Shown piece after piece: positions 10,335 to 22,372 of a stretch of 64,000 nt of DNA. Source of the DNA: Cordylochernes scorpioides. Taxonomy: Eukaryota; Arthropoda; Arachnida; Pseudoscorpiones; Chernetidae. The DNA lies in assembly GCA_030710605.1 (NCBI GenBank), contig CP092880.1, forward strand, positions 19,839,791 through 19,903,790. Reading direction: 5' to 3'. Positions within the stretch are counted from its first letter, which is position 1, and each line of letters begins with the position of its first letter. The position numbers were made by a program, and so were the translations under genes. Below the pieces are notes generated by a model that saw only the letters and a program-made list of their open reading frames with translations, was not told the DNA's origin and made no database searches.

Positions 10335-11428
10335 CTGGAATGCCGTTGTTGTTTTGTCGTGTCCAATAAAGAGCCTCAGATGTCTCCATGCATCTCTATC
10401 ACAGCACAAGCAGCATTGTCCACTATTTTGGGTGTGTAAAGCAGCTGCTCTGGGTCTATGTCGATTTTCTGCAAGGCTGCGGGCATGAGAATATGTGGGT
10501 AGGTGTTAGTTCCACACCAGGACAGTTGTTGCATGTTCTATAGGTTCTTGTGCCCTCTGGATGTGTTGCCATTCCTTTATAGTGTTTTGTTCTAAGTCTT
10601 GTTATAATTTTGTCATTTTTCTCTCAGAGTTTATTTCACATTTTGATCTTTTCTTATTTTTTGTTTAATTATCTTGTATTTTGCAAGAGCATTAGCGTCA
10701 AATAATGACACTTGTTCTTTCCTTTGGCTCAACTTTATGGCTTCCTTTGCCAAATAAAATGCCATTTTATTACCTTCGATCCCAGCATGGGCAGGAATCC
10801 ATTGTAGAATGCAGTTATTCTACTGCTTTCAAGTAGGTCTAGACCACATTCTCTCTGAATTTTCTAATTGTTGGTATTTGAAACAGAACCAGTGATTAAT
10901 TTGGCCGCTTTTGCTTGAACACTGTCTAGTCTTCTTTTTAATGATGAACTTGAGGGAGCCCAAACAGGTGTTGCATATTCCATTATTGGCCTTATTAAAG
11001 TGATATATGTTGTTCTGAGAATTTTGGGTTTTGCTCCCCAATTTGTTCCACATAGCCTTCTCAGAATGTTTAGGTTTCTGGTAGCTCTATTTGAGGTGCT
11101 AATTATGTGTTCTGTAAATCGCAATTCCTCATCAAGTATCACACCTAGGTAATTTGGAGATCTAAATTTTATCAATTATTTGGTTGTTTATGCTTATTTT
11201 GGAGTTAAATTCATGCCTTTGTTCCTGTCAGTGAAGGAGACCTATAGGTTTGTGTTTATTGGGTTTATGGTCATTTTGAGTTTCATTGCCCACGTCTCCA
11301 GTCCTCTCATTGATGTGTTCAGTATTTTTCTGATATTTCTATACTGCTACTTGTGTGCCATATGGCTATATAATCTGCATAACAGGCAACTTTTGTGTGT
11401 TCAGTGAGGATGGATGTTGTTAAGGTTG
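10335..11428 (-). pseudogene. I-like LINE ORF2, distal part (RT end, RNase H, C-terminus)
   Basis: This is the continuation of the LINE that begins at 18048, resumed after an inserted Gypsy element. It reads CYADYIAIW where YADD is expected, so the catalytic motif is changed. Then come the RT thumb region with YLGVILDEELRFTEHI and RTTYITLIRPIMEYATPVW, an RNase H motif WIPAHAGIEGNKMA near 10750-10800, and a C-terminal region homologous to 52434-52695. Stops and frameshifts are present throughout. The 3' end near 10335 is a GTTGTTG-type tail. Confidence 0.7.
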
Positions 11429-11594
11429 TGTCGTAATTAGATGTACAACAACTCAAACTTGACCATGACTCTTTTTTTAGCTCTTATTCTTTTCGTTTGG
11501 CCAACAAAAAATGCCCAATTTATATACACATATATTCTTACATAATGATACTTTAAAGAATGCAAATAATCTTCATCTATATACATACACCACA
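11429..11594 (-). repeat. 3' LTR of nested Gypsy element
   Basis: The LTR is 166 bp. It matches 15850-15984 except for about 30 extra bases (near 11467-11497) and scattered substitutions. The divergence between LTRs indicates an old insertion. Confidence 0.75.
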
Positions 11595-12063
11595 CATCTC
11601 CCGCCTTAATAATACTCCAGTCGGTCTGGGGGTTTCCTGGCTCTTTGAGGTCTAGGACTGCGGACGGGCACTTGCACAGCGGCAGGCTCCGGTTTAGGAG
11701 TGCAAGAGGGCACGTGCACAGCAACAGGCCCTGGTCTAGGAGTGCAAGAGGGTACGTGCACAGAAGCAGTATCCTCCTTGTTTCCTGATGTAACCTCTGG
11801 AACCTCCTCTTCACTTTATTTCTGACTTCCACCTACAGGCTTCTCTCCTGATGTTCGAGAAAGTATCAAATTTCTTGTCTCTCCACTTGTTTCTTTCTCA
11901 CAGGTCGCAATTGATTGATATGCCGCTTATACACGACGCCCTCGCAACTTATAAGGTAGTGATGGTAGCTCAATAATTTCAAAATGGTACCTTTTTACCG
12001 TTTAGGTCCAGTTGCATAGTTGCGGAAATAAACCTCGCAACCTGTAGTAAACTGCTCCTGCCT

Positions 12064-12600
12064 TCATACGGCCTCATGAAATACCTCTCGCGAATTTCCC
12101 ATCTTGGTATTAAATTCGAGAATCTTGATCTTAAACTTCTCTTCATTAGCAGTTCCGCGGGGGAATTCCTTTATCGCAGTTTGGGGGAATGCTCTATGAG
12201 CAAATAGGAATCTTTGTAGATTCGTCTCTAAATCATCCTTCCCATTATTCTTTCTCAAAAGGTTTTTAAACTCTATTACATATCTCTCAGCTAAACCATT
12301 TGTACTAGGATTATACGGACTGGTCTTAGTGTGCCGTATACCATTCATTTTGGTAAATTGCTCGAATTCACCCGGGACAAACTGTCTTCCGTTATTTGTA
12401 ACCAAAAATTAGGGCAATCCAAATCTGGCAAAATTTTCTATAAGATGATTTATAATCGTTTTGCTGGTAATAGTATTGATGTTAAAAATTCTATCCACTT
12501 TGAGTATGCGTCCACGAGAACCAAAAACATTATTCACATGAACGGACCCGCTAGATCAAGATGAAGTCGATGCCACGGTTTTTTCGGGCCAAGTCCATTC
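12064..12600 (-). pseudogene. Gypsy integrase core remnant
   Basis: HLDLAGPF (near 12560) carries the first catalytic Asp. VTNNGRQFV (start of the 12064-12405 frame) has Asn where the second catalytic Asp is expected, and NGLAERYV carries the Glu. Frames are broken between the first and second motifs. In this family the DDE triad joins cDNA to the target, so this copy should be inactive. Confidence 0.75.
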
Positions 12601-13057
12601 CGAGATGGTAGCCGGGGGCATGCCTTCCGATTCTTGGCATACTCTACATTCTCTAGTTAACTCCTCGATGTTACTGTCTATGCCTGGCCACCAGAAAATA
12701 CCGCCTGGCAATCATCTTCATTTTAACAATCCCAATGTGTATTTCATGTAAGTCATTTTAAATTAAAGATCTTAAATTTTGGGGAATTACCACTCTTTCA
12801 CGCCATTGAAGACAACCAAACTCCAAACTTAATTCCTCTTTGATCTTATAATGAGGAGCTAGTGGGTTTTTCCTCGGTACCCTTGTAAATTTCCAGTTGC
12901 CTTCTCTAACATTCCTTAATACTATAGACAGTATTTTATCTTGGGGCGTCTCATATGCCACCTCCATAAAAGAGAACGGTACCTCATTCAACTTCCTGAG
13001 AAGAAGTACCTGGTCTTCTTCAAGAGACTCCCTAACACTCGATTCTAAAGGAAGACG

Positions 13058-14400
13058 TTACAATGCGTCAAGATTGGAATTATCACTACTTTTTCGAAAT
13101 TCTACAGTATAATTAAATGCAGCTAATTTTAAGGACCATCTTTTAATTCTGGATGATGCACATATGGGAATTGGTTTATGAGGTAACAATATATCAATTA
13201 AGGGTCGGTTGTCTGTGACCAATACAAATTTTCGTCCGAGTAAGTATTGTCTGAATTTCTCAACGCCAAAGGTTATGCTCAACGCTTTCTTTTCTAGTTG
13301 AGAGAAACGTTTTTCCGATTCAGTTAATGTTCTAGAAGCAAAAGCTATAGGGCATTCTTCCTTTCTATCATTTCTCTGATTCAGAATTACGCCTAGTCCA
13401 TAGTCCATTAATAATGATTTACATTTTTTAAATAACATTCGATATTTTTTCATCCAATTCCATATACAATTTTTATTCAAAAGTTGATAGAATAGCGCTA
13501 AAATGTTTGCTATATTCTTTATGAATCTATAATAATAAATTAAGAGTCCTATGAAAGATCTTAATTGCGAAACATTCTTTAGGTTCAGGCGCCTCTATCA
13601 CTGCTTTAATTTTGTTTTCTAAGGGATGCAGTCCATATTTATCCATTTTAAACCCTAAATATTCCACCGATTTTTTTTTTAAATTTACATTTATATCTGT
13701 TTAACTTTAAACCTTTTTCTAGCAATCATCTAAACACTAGATCCAACTTTTGTTCATGATCTTCAAAGTCTTTTCCTGCAACCAAAATATGATCTATTTA
13801 GCAGGCCACACCTGGCAAATCAGCAAATAGACCTTCCATAATCCTCTGAAATTTATTTGGTGCTACCGCTACGTCATATGGTAGTCTTTTATAAGAAAAC
13901 AACCTCTTTGTTGTGTTTATATCAACAACAGCTTTGGCTTCTTCCGCTAACATTACTTGTAAGTAAGCCTGTGATAGGTCTAGAGTCGAAAGTACGGTGC
14001 TTGTAGATAATTTTGAAAAGATCTCATCGATCGATGGAATGGGATATCTATCTAATTATATTGCTTTATTAGCTGTACATCTAAAATCACCACATATACT
14101 TACACTACCATCTTTTTTTAATACCGTTACTATTGGAGCGGTCCAATATGCATGAACTACAGGTTATAAAATGCAAGAATTCACTAAACGATCAATTTCA
14201 TTCTCTACTTTGTTTTTAGAGAGAAAGGCAAACTTCTGGCCTTACAAAACACAGCAATCACATCCTTTTTTAAATTAAAATTTATTTTAACATCCTTTAG
14301 ACAGCCCAAATCTTTGTTAAACAAATCTGCATATCTATCAATCAAACTATTTCTATTAGATTCATTTATTCAAATTTTTATTGCTGAACAATCTAGAATA
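13058..14400 (-). pseudogene. Gypsy reverse transcriptase and RNase H remnant
   Basis: RT segments can be read with stops (STLDLSQAYLQVML; the YxDD position reads as a stop followed by IDH). A cleaner 140-codon frame at 13058-13480 covers the RNase H start: CPIAFASRTLTESEKRFSQ, then KALSITFGVEKFRQYLLGR and VTDNRPL. The catalytic RT motif is lost. Confidence 0.75.
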
Positions 14401-14548
14401 ATCAAGTTTTAACTGTTTAAGCCATTCTCTTTCTAACAAAATCACCTGGAATTTTCATTTACAACTATTAATCGTAAATATTGGTTGGCTTCTTTTACAA
14501 AAACATTTCTTTGCCCTATAATCTCTATTGATGTACCACAAAAGGATT

Positions 14549-14746
14549 TTATCTTAAATTTGTTGTAAATAATTTTCTACTTTGCCAATAAATCTTATAA
14601 ATATCTTTAGGTATTAACGTAACTGGACTTCCTGTATCTATTGTAAAGCACAAAGAATAATCATCTACTGTTAAATTTATTGTGGCATCAGTTTCGCCCT
14701 GTACAGAATATATAGAGTCCTCTTGTACATATTTACATCCCCACAT
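14549..14746 (-). pseudogene. Gypsy aspartic protease remnant
   Basis: A 65-codon frame contains the active-site segment FTIDTGSPVTLIP. Domain position, upstream of RT and downstream of the zinc knuckle, is as expected for Gypsy. Confidence 0.75.
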
Positions 14747-14788
14747 TTTTTATTAGCTTTGCAGATCCTACTTAAATGACTCAGTTTA

Positions 14789-15300
14789 TTACATTTTAAA
14801 ACAAGTCTTTGTTCTATGAGGGCAAACAGAGGCCACGTGTGAATGTCTTTCACCACATCTATAGCACATTATTTCTCCCCTTTGCCCGAAAGGCCTATGC
14901 TGCACCATATTATTATTGTACTCACCCTTTTTATCTTTTCCATTCACAGGGGATATCTTGGCCACTAATTTATCTTGTAATTCTCTTGTATTTATCTCCG
15001 CCAGTTCGAACGAGATCGCCACTGCAAAACTTTATCCAGGGTGACATCGTCGTTTTCTTGTAGTAGCTTCTTTTGCAGGCTTTCCAACTTGATTCCAGCC
15101 ACAAAACGGTCTCAAATAATGGTTCCCAGCATATCGCCGAAATTACAATTTATTGCTGAATGTTTCAATTCTCTAAGATATTCCGAAATTGATTCTCCTT
15201 CCTGTTGAATTCTCTTTAAAAATCTGCATCGCTGTGGTATCACTTTCTTCTTTGGATCCAAATGCAGCTTAATTATTTAAATGATAGAATCATAGGGTTG
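14789..15300 (-). pseudogene. Gypsy gag with CCHC knuckle
   Basis: The frame at 14789-15022 includes one knuckle, CYRCGERHSHVASVCP. Further upstream, broken frames contain FLKRIQQEGESISEYLREL and ESLQKKLLQENDDVTLDKVL, a capsid-like segment common in Gypsy gag. Stops and frameshifts are present. Confidence 0.65.
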
Positions 15301-15849
15301 ATCTTTCATTAGACCAGGAAGAAAATGTCGTTTCCCTGCTTCAAAGTTTCAGAATCTGGTAGCGAGGTAAAAATCAGCACTTTAATCTCCTCTTTCAGAT
15401 GCCAAAAAGAAAGCCTCAAATTTTTGTACAAAAAGATCGAAGTGTCCTCCACTGGGCTATAGCATCTAAAATGTACTATTAACTTTGAACTTGTCATGCT
15501 GATCTTTTCTACTACTTTGTTTTCTTGATCCAGATAGTTTAAAAGATGTAGTTGTTATACTTGCATAGACGCTGTGGAATAATGGCGTCCAGACGGCTTG
15601 GGTGACAGTAAACAAACATGCCGGCGGCGCCAGCCGCCAACAAAGGAGCCGCCGACAAAGGATCAGAACACGGCTTGGTCTGCTACCCACCAGTCGGGTG
15701 TTTTCCTCTGTCCTCTTAATATGTATTAAATAAAGTTAGTTAGAAGGAGATTTTTACCCCCTCCTTTCTGCTATTAAGCGAGATTCTGCCGTTTTCCTCA
15801 GCTTTTTACTGGCTCTGTAGATCGCGCATCCTCGTCGCCACTTTTGTTG

Positions 15850-15984
15850 TGTCGTAATTAGACGTACAAGAGCTCAAACTTGACCATGGCCAACAACAAA
15901 TGCCCAATTTATATATAAATATATTTTTACATAATGAGGCTTTAAATAATACAAATAATATTCATCTATTTACATAAAACAACA
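15850..15984 (-). repeat. 5' LTR of nested Gypsy element
   Basis: This LTR is 135 bp, TGT...ACA in element orientation. A primer-binding-like segment (AGTGGCGACGAGGATG) lies a few bases inside it. Confidence 0.75.
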
Positions 15985-18048
15985 GTTAATATATAGAGAG
16001 AAGAGTAGAGGACTGAGCACAGATCCCTGAGGTACACCAGCCCATGTTTTTCGGTCCTTGGAAAATATTCCATTGACCCGAACCTTTATCCTTCTTCCCC
16101 TTAAGAAGTCTGCAATCCAGATTAAGGTTTTTCCTCTTACTCCGATGTTGTGCAGCCTTTCAAATAATTTATTCACTCGATCAAAAGTTTAGGTCATATC
16201 CAGGAATACAGCCATTGTCTTCTTTGGAGGTTTTTCCTAGAAATCTATTATTGATTGACAGAAGTAGAACAGTTTATCAGTTGTACAGTGTCTGGATCTT
16301 TAGGCAGTTTGGTATAAGTTTATTTTATTATTGTTAGTGAGCCAGACTATGAGCCTAGAGTGGATAATTCATTCTGTTATTTTACAAAGTATGCTGGTAA
16401 GAGCAATTGGCCGATAGTTCTTGCATTCCTTGGCATCTTTGTTTGGTTTCAGTTTTGGCACTATAATTGATATCTTCCAATTCTTTGGTAGTTTACCAGT
16501 TTGCCATGAGATGTTCAGTATTCGTAGGAGTTGATTTTTAGCTTCGTCTCCAAAGTGTTTAATCATTTGACCAAAGATTAGAGCATCTCCAGGTGACATC
16601 TTGGATTTAACTTTCCTATTGATGAGTTTAGCTCATTCAGTGTGAAGTCTCTCGAGTAAATATCTTGTTGATGGTAATTTCTTGCTTTTTTAACTAACCT
16701 GTTTACATTATTTTTTAGAGTCCTGCTTTCATTCGTATAGCTGAGTCTGGAAGTGCTTGAAAGATATTCAGCAATATTATGTCAGCCATCTGTTTATTCG
16801 TTCTCGCTGTTCATATTGGTTAGAGTATTGGAGGATTAGTGTTGGTTTTGATTGTTTTATAACACTAATTATATTCCAGTGATGTGTGGCTTTCCTTTTT
16901 TGGATCCATTTTCTTCGCAGAATTCTGCCCATTTTTCTCTCGTTTGAATATACAAATTTCTTGTTCTATTTTGTGACTAATTTCAATGAGTTTCCTTATA
17001 ATTTCTTCTGTTTTATTTGTTTTAAGAAGTCCATTGATATTGTCTCTCTCTCTCTCTGCAATCATTGCCTCGATATTGTTGTCCTTCCAGTAAAGTATTC
17101 ACAGGTCTTTACGTCTACCTCTAGGCATCGATACTTTTGCAGCTTTGGATATGTTCGAAGAGAATTTTTCCAATTTTTTGTCAATCGTTCTGTGATTTAA
17201 TTCTTCGTTGCACAGTTCTTCAAGCTTTTCTGTGAATTATTTTCAGTGTTCTTTTATTCTGTTGGAAATTCTCAATTTTGAATTTTAGGGTATTTAAAAT
17301 TGGTCTGTGGTCACTGATTGCACTTTTCAGAATTTTCCACTGTGTTGTGGGTGCGATGTTGTAATTTATCGCAGTGATGTCTATTGCGGATTCTGTGCCT
17401 GTGGACTTGGATAGATAGGTGTTCTTTTCGTTATTTAACGGTGTGAAGTCGAGATCGGTTAGCGTGTCCTCAACCTGCTGAGCTTTGTTATCCTGGACAG
17501 GTGATCCCCAAGTTGGTCTTTCGGCGTTAAAATCACCAAGTATGATTGCGATATCCGAAGACGCTTCACTTAATGTCTCTATCAGGCCTGTATTGATGCT
17601 AGTATTATCGTGGTGATAAGCATTTATGATTGGAATTGTTTTATCTGTAAGATAGATTTTATTGCCTGAGCTTCTGTCGTGCTTTCTCTAGGCTTACTCT
17701 GATTATAGGCGATTTCCCCAAATTTGATTTCTAGAGTTTTAATCAAAACGGCAAGTCCTCCTCCGAATTTTCCCGGTCTGTCCTTTCGTAGTGTTGTATA
17801 ATCTTTGATATTGAATCTCAGATTCTGATTCAATATTGTCTCCTGAGGACAAGTAATATGTACATTGTTGTCACAGAGAAGACAAGTCAGCTCTTTATTT
17901 TCCTCTGGGTACCATTTATATTGAGTTGTAGTAGATTGAATTGTGTCCTCGTAGTAGATTTCTCATCATGAGCTCGAGCTGCAGCTCCTGACGCGGCGGT
18001 TACCCCGGAAGCGGTAGCATTACTGGAGATATCAGTTTTGCTCTTCAT
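15985..18048 (-). pseudogene. I-like LINE ORF2, proximal part (endonuclease and RT)
   Basis: An ATG at 18048 starts a frame that runs into an APE-type endonuclease: QETILNQ, FGGGLAVLIK, AIILGDFNAERPTWGS and SDHRPI are legible despite frameshifts. RT follows, with PKLKPNKDAKECKNYRPIAL and then AGVPQGSVLSPLLFSLYIN, where the Gypsy insertion interrupts it at 15984. The remainder resumes at 11428. The RNase H in the distal part argues for an I/Outcast/LOA-like clade. Confidence 0.7.
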
Positions 18049-18171
18049 TTGAAAATGGGTGCCGTTGCAACGTTAGTCATCTTGGAAACGAACAAGAATT
18101 TGGTCAAATATTCCAAGGGTCCAGGGGGGACCGCAAGGAGGTGTGGTCGGACTTCTCCCCTTCCCCCTGGA

Positions 18172-19272
18172 ATGCCGTCACTACAGGATAAAGCACTCTT
18201 GGTGAATTTTTTTCAATTGTGATTCAGAATCTGCCACTGAAGCTTTACGAGCGTTTCGTTCCTTTAAAGATATTCGAAGCGGTAAAGGACCAATGAGTTG
18301 CTACTCTCTAAAGCGATTGATTAAAAGTTTTGAGGAAACTGGATCTCTGGAAGCAAAACCTCGGAGTGGAAGACCATCGACATGCAAGTCAGTGGCTGTT
18401 ACGGTTTTGCAGAATGCTGAAGCTATTGCAACGTTATCCACGTATGGAGAAGTAAATGCTAGACAAGTTTCTCGACAAACGGGGATTTCGTATGGAACAG
18501 TTTGGAGAGAACACACATTTAGAATTTTTCTATAAAAATACCCTAACAATATTCAAAGTTTTCACAAGTTGAAAGTCAGCGATTTTGAGAAGCGTCAAGA
18601 ATTCGCTGCATGGGTTTTCCGGCAAATTGATAATGATGAAAACTGGTTGTCAAATGTTCTAAGAACAGATGATGCTCACCTTTATCTAAAGGGAGAATTT
18701 AACATTGAAAACTGCCTCATTTTGGCAACAGAAAACCCTAGGATTTTTACAGAAATACGACTTCATCAGCACAGAGTTACAGTTTTGTGTGGGTTCACTT
18801 CTACTTGTATTATTGGGCCATTTTCTTTGAAAAAATCAATGGAAGAACTTTTAAAACCGTTTTTGTAACTGGTGTACGTTATGTTTAACTTTTGAGAGAA
18901 AAGGTTATTCCCATATTGCAGGACAGACAAGCACTAAGCGAAATAACATCCATGTAAGATGGAGGACCTCCTCATATCTCCCGCGGTGTCAAACAATTGC
19001 TGAAGGATACGTTCGGTGAAATTCGTTGATAAGTCGCCACATTATACCAGTGGCCTCCAATATCACCAGACTTGACGCCTTACAATTTGGGTTATGGGGG
19101 TAAATTAAGTCGCGTTTTTATCGATGCCGGCCAACAACTTTGGCCATGTTGAAGGCTTCTATCAGATGGCACGTTTTATAAATTTCAACTATTTAATTGT
19201 GACCATTCTGTCATCTATCGTCTGCAGGCGGTGTTTGAGAATGAAGGGCGCCACATTGAGCAAGGATTGTGA
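18172..19272 (+). pseudogene. IS630/Tc1-mariner-type transposase, decayed
   Basis: An N-terminal helix-turn-helix is legible (SCYSLKRLIKSFEETGSLE then KPRSGRPST), with a 1-nt frameshift near 18220. The catalytic region follows: VLRTDDAHLYLKGEF holds the first Asp, DGGPPHISRGVKQLLKDTF the second (preceded by a stop), and PPISPDLTPYN has Asn where the last acidic residue is expected. Frameshifts precede the end AVFENEGRHIEQGL. The architecture matches transposases widespread in arthropods with an N-terminal DUF4817-like region; that family name is from memory and untested. Confidence 0.65.
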
Positions 19273-19764
19273 CCTAATACAAAAGAGAAGGCAGTTACCT
19301 CATGTGTTATATTTTGCAGCTCTTTGTTTTGGGTTATGGGAATAGTAAATGCTGTCCTCACACTTTGACTCTTTTTTTTTCTGTGAACAGTAATTTTTTT
19401 GTTTGTCATTTGCCCACATCTTATATTATGTCGTGCAGGCCAAAGTGTTATAACTTCTCGAATAACTCTGGTATACACAATTTTACCCCTTATGTTTAGT
19501 TTATCGCTTTTCGCTCATTAGAAGAAATAGCATAAGGAATATTCTCTGTATCCCCCCCCCCCCAACTTTAGAAATTTTGCGCAAGAAATAATACAAAATG
19601 ATTTTACTACCACGTTTTTCAACGTAAAAGGTCGATTTAAAAATGATTTTAGCACGAAATCCTATTAGTAGTTCCATCATAATTTTTGGTACTATATTAA
19701 CATTTCAAAAATCGTGTATTGATATCAGTAGTTATTTTCAAACATTCAATCTATTTCACAAAAC

Positions 19765-20183
19765 TCCATCTAAAATATAAATATTTTTTGCTACATGTTT
19801 TAATTTGCATATACCTATTTTACCTATCTCAGATTGTATTTAAAAATCGTCAACCATTTCTTCTAACTTTTGTCGAAATGGTGTTTTATTAATTTATCAT
19901 TTGATATTATTAGGGTTCTTTTCTGGTATTCAAAAAGGAAAAATACGTGTCGTTCAGTTATATTTTTCAATTTATCAAACAATTTGGCCGCTGAATCGCT
20001 GATTCTGGTAGAGCGCCATCTAGCGAATAAAGTTGTAACTAAAATCAATTTTGAATTTTTCATTATTTGCCATAAAAAATCCCATTGCATCCTGAACACA
20101 ATGGTGTTTACCGCATTGCTCTAGCGCAAATATTCGCGGAGTTATTAATTTTTAAAGTTGTGCGGGACTTTTGGATCACCCTG
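19765..20183 (-). mobile_element. Tc1/mariner-type repeat end, copy 2
   Basis: This is the inverted relative of 9774-10195, ending at 20183 with the same CAGGGTGATCCAAAAGTCCC terminus next to TA. It carries the same 78-codon frame (19863-20099) with few differences. It might be the 3' terminus of the decayed transposon at 18172, but no matching left terminus is visible there. Confidence 0.55.
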
Positions 20184-20537
20184 TATATAAAAATCAATGT
20201 TTGTATGTTTGTTTGTTTGTTTGTATGTCCGGTATACAAATTCGCAGTAGTTCACTAATTCAAACCAAAATTTCCATACATAGGTAAAAAAATACGAGGA
20301 AGACGATAGGCTATTTTAAAAAATATATAAATCAATTATTAAAACTATATATTCAAATTATTCTACTTAGCTCACGAACAGCGCCCTCTATCAAAGATTA
20401 GATTAAATTATGCTGATGCAAACAAATAGATAATGCTAATAACAAACAATTATAAAAAAATATTATCTAAATATATATCACTCGGGTATATATGCACACG
20501 GGTCAATCCCGGGGCGAAGCCCGGGTCACCCGTCTAG
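20184..20537 (+). mobile_element. Helitron-like non-autonomous element
   Basis: The 5' part is TATAAAAATCAATGTTTGTATG with TTTG repeats. The 3' end has the short hairpin CCCGGGGCGAAGCCCGGG followed by CTAG at 20534-20537, then T. These are Helitron hallmarks (3' hairpin plus CTRR). The 5' TC is not clear because it abuts another repeat. Confidence 0.6.
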
Positions 20538-20659
20538 TAGTATATATTTGATATCAATTTTTCGTTTTTATTATAATTTTCATCATTGTTAATTTCTCAT
20601 AATTAGTACGGACTGTGTATTTTCCTGTATTGACAAGATGTCAATAAAAATATGTGAAT

Positions 20660-20955
20660 TGTCAATTGTCTCTGTCTCAACAAGTACCATCTTGGTCTTG
20701 AGGTGGGTAATGCCATCCATCTTATCGACCTGCCCACTCTGTGGGAAAGAACTCTCGCAGTCCATCGGTGGCGGAGTCTTTCCTTGCGGTGGGCCCCACC
20801 AATGAAGACTGTATATGTATATTTATCAATTTTATATATTTATATTTATTCATCTATACATATTCTTATTTATATATATATATTTTCAATAATTTTATAT
20901 TCATCCTTATGTAATCTTATATGGACATTGTAATAAAGTAGATTCAATCTCAATC
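20660..20955 (+). pseudogene. LINE ORF2 tail fragment
   Basis: The frame includes VGNAIHLIDLPTLWERTL and VHRWRSLSL. A related inverted sequence is at 28740-28910, at the end of the degenerate minus-strand LINE, so this is probably the 3' end of the same LINE family. It is followed by AT repeats and a TCTC tail. Confidence 0.4.
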
Positions 20956-20956
20956 T

Positions 20957-21240
20957 CTCTCTCTTTTGAAGTAGTGGTCCTATACCGCCATGTGAGGGAA
21001 GTACTCTCCAAGACACTCTCTACAAGATCATTCTGTGCGAATTCCTCAACATGGCAATTAAACATGTTGGGGACAAAAAATCCATTATAACCAAAGGTCT
21101 ATCTAAATTCAAGAAAGCTTGTAACCCTTGATTTAAACTTGACGTCCTTTCTGAGAAAGGTTCGAGTTTGATGTAAATATATATATATATATATATATAT
21201 TTGTATAAATTCTATTGTTATCTCTCTCTCACTCAATACT
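20957..21240 (+). pseudogene. C-terminus of LINE ORF1 joined directly to a 3' UTR
   Basis: The translation LYKIILCEFLNMAIKHVGDK...ITKGLSKFKKACNP-stop aligns with the last 40 residues of the intact ORF1 at 22928-24370. The sequence after the stop (GTTTGATGTAAATAT) also matches the post-stop region there. No ORF2 lies between ORF1 and the tail. Confidence 0.55.
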
Positions 21241-21261
21241 TTTGATATTCGGGGTATGAAG

Positions 21262-21770
21262 AAAGAGGTGTCAAAAAATTACCAAAGGGATAACTGGCTT
21301 GTGGCGGCCAAGCGTTCATATCGACGTCGTTTTTAATCTTTCGATGTCGTCTCTTGCTATCATTGCGAAGCAGAATTCGCCAAGCGTTGGATTGTTCATC
21401 ACCAACAGGTAACGTGAGCTGGGTTTAGACCGTCGTGTGGCAGGTTAGTTTTACCCTACTGATGCGGGTCGTAGTATTCCTGCTCAGTACGAGAGGAACC
21501 GCAGGTACGGACATTTGGTACGTGGTCAAACGGCCAATAGCGTGAAGCTACCATCCGAGGGATTACGACTGAACACTAAGTCGGAATCCCGCCTATGGAT
21601 TGCCAACGATACTGTCGTGTCCCCGTTATTTCACGATGCGAATAGCGGACTCCTTAGTGGGGTCCGTGATCAGACCTTCCCGAGTCTCTATCTCTAGAGG
21701 TAACCCGGATTCCTGAAGCCACCACTTACTAAAGTCGTCAACTATCCAGGCTGGTCTTTATACTTCACGT
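21262..21770 (+). rRNA. 28S rRNA 3'-region fragment
   Basis: The sequence matches the eukaryotic large-subunit domain V-VI region: GGGATAACTGGCTTGTGGCG, GTTCATATCGACG, GCAGAATTCGCCAAGCG, GAGCTGGGTTTAGACCGTCG, and the sarcin-ricin loop CAGTACGAGAGGAACCGC. Later conservation includes GACTGAACACTAAGTCGGAATCCCGCC in part. Several normally invariant positions differ (ACCAAAGGG where ACCACAGGG is usual), and upstream 28S sequence is absent. It is most likely a displaced fragment or pseudogene and not part of a working rDNA unit. Confidence 0.85.
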
Positions 21771-22153
21771 CAGTAATCAACACCATTACACACAAGATAT
21801 TCTGATTAACGTTTTAAAAATGACTTGCTTAAAGTTTGATTCAAAATTTGCGGTGTCAACACACACACATTTTATATTGCTATTACTAACTGTGCCATAA
21901 CCAGGACTTCTGGAGCACACGTAAGTTATTTATATAATTCCATCCCTATTGCATATCCTGTAATTGCCAAAATTTCAAACACAAGAAATATTTATTTATA
22001 TAAACTATTAGTTGATTGGTATATGCATCTATAATATACAAATATATCATCGAATTCGAATTACTTACATTTCTAAAAAATCTCTATATATGGCAATTTT
22101 TAAAATTTAAACTCAGGCTGTATTGGATGAAAATTACACTAAATAATAAATAG

Positions 22154-22372
22154 ACACTCATAGACAAAACTTAAGGAAGTTGTACCTTTCAGCATGTATA
22201 TCGGTATTCAGACAATAACTCTGAAAGATATTACAATGACCTTTATTGAAGACATACGAGATAACCAAGTGTGATAAAAATTGCCCCTGTCTTCTTTAAA
22301 AAAAATAATAATAATAATGATAAAAACAGACGACCGGAGACAAAGACTTTCCACTTCCTTAAGTTTTGTCCA
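22154..22372. mobile_element. Tc1-type MITE
   Basis: The left terminus CACTCATAGACAAAACTTAAGG is mirrored by CCTTAAGTTTTGTCCATGA at the right. The family recurs at 391, 31741, 47921-48340 and 55620. It is about 219 bp and non-coding. Confidence 0.65.

Larger units (their letters stand above)
11429..15984 (-). mobile_element. Degenerate Gypsy LTR retrotransposon nested in a LINE
   Basis: This element of about 4.56 kb runs on the minus strand with LTRs at 15850-15984 (5') and 11429-11594 (3'). Each begins TGT and ends ACGACA in element orientation. Order is gag, protease, RT, RNase H, integrase. A GGCGGGAGATG-type polypurine tract precedes the 3' LTR. It sits between the VPQGS and YADD segments of an I-like LINE. 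The target duplication is short and imperfect (TAAC/CAAC on the minus strand). Stop codons throughout show it is dead. Confidence 0.8.

Noticed and set aside
11437..11832. 131-aa minus-strand frame with repeated LLLCTCPLALLD
   Set aside because: It crosses the Gypsy 3' LTR and the end of its internal region; it resembles low-complexity repeats and not a domain I know.
21515..21697. 60-aa open frame
   Set aside because: It lies entirely inside the 28S rRNA fragment.
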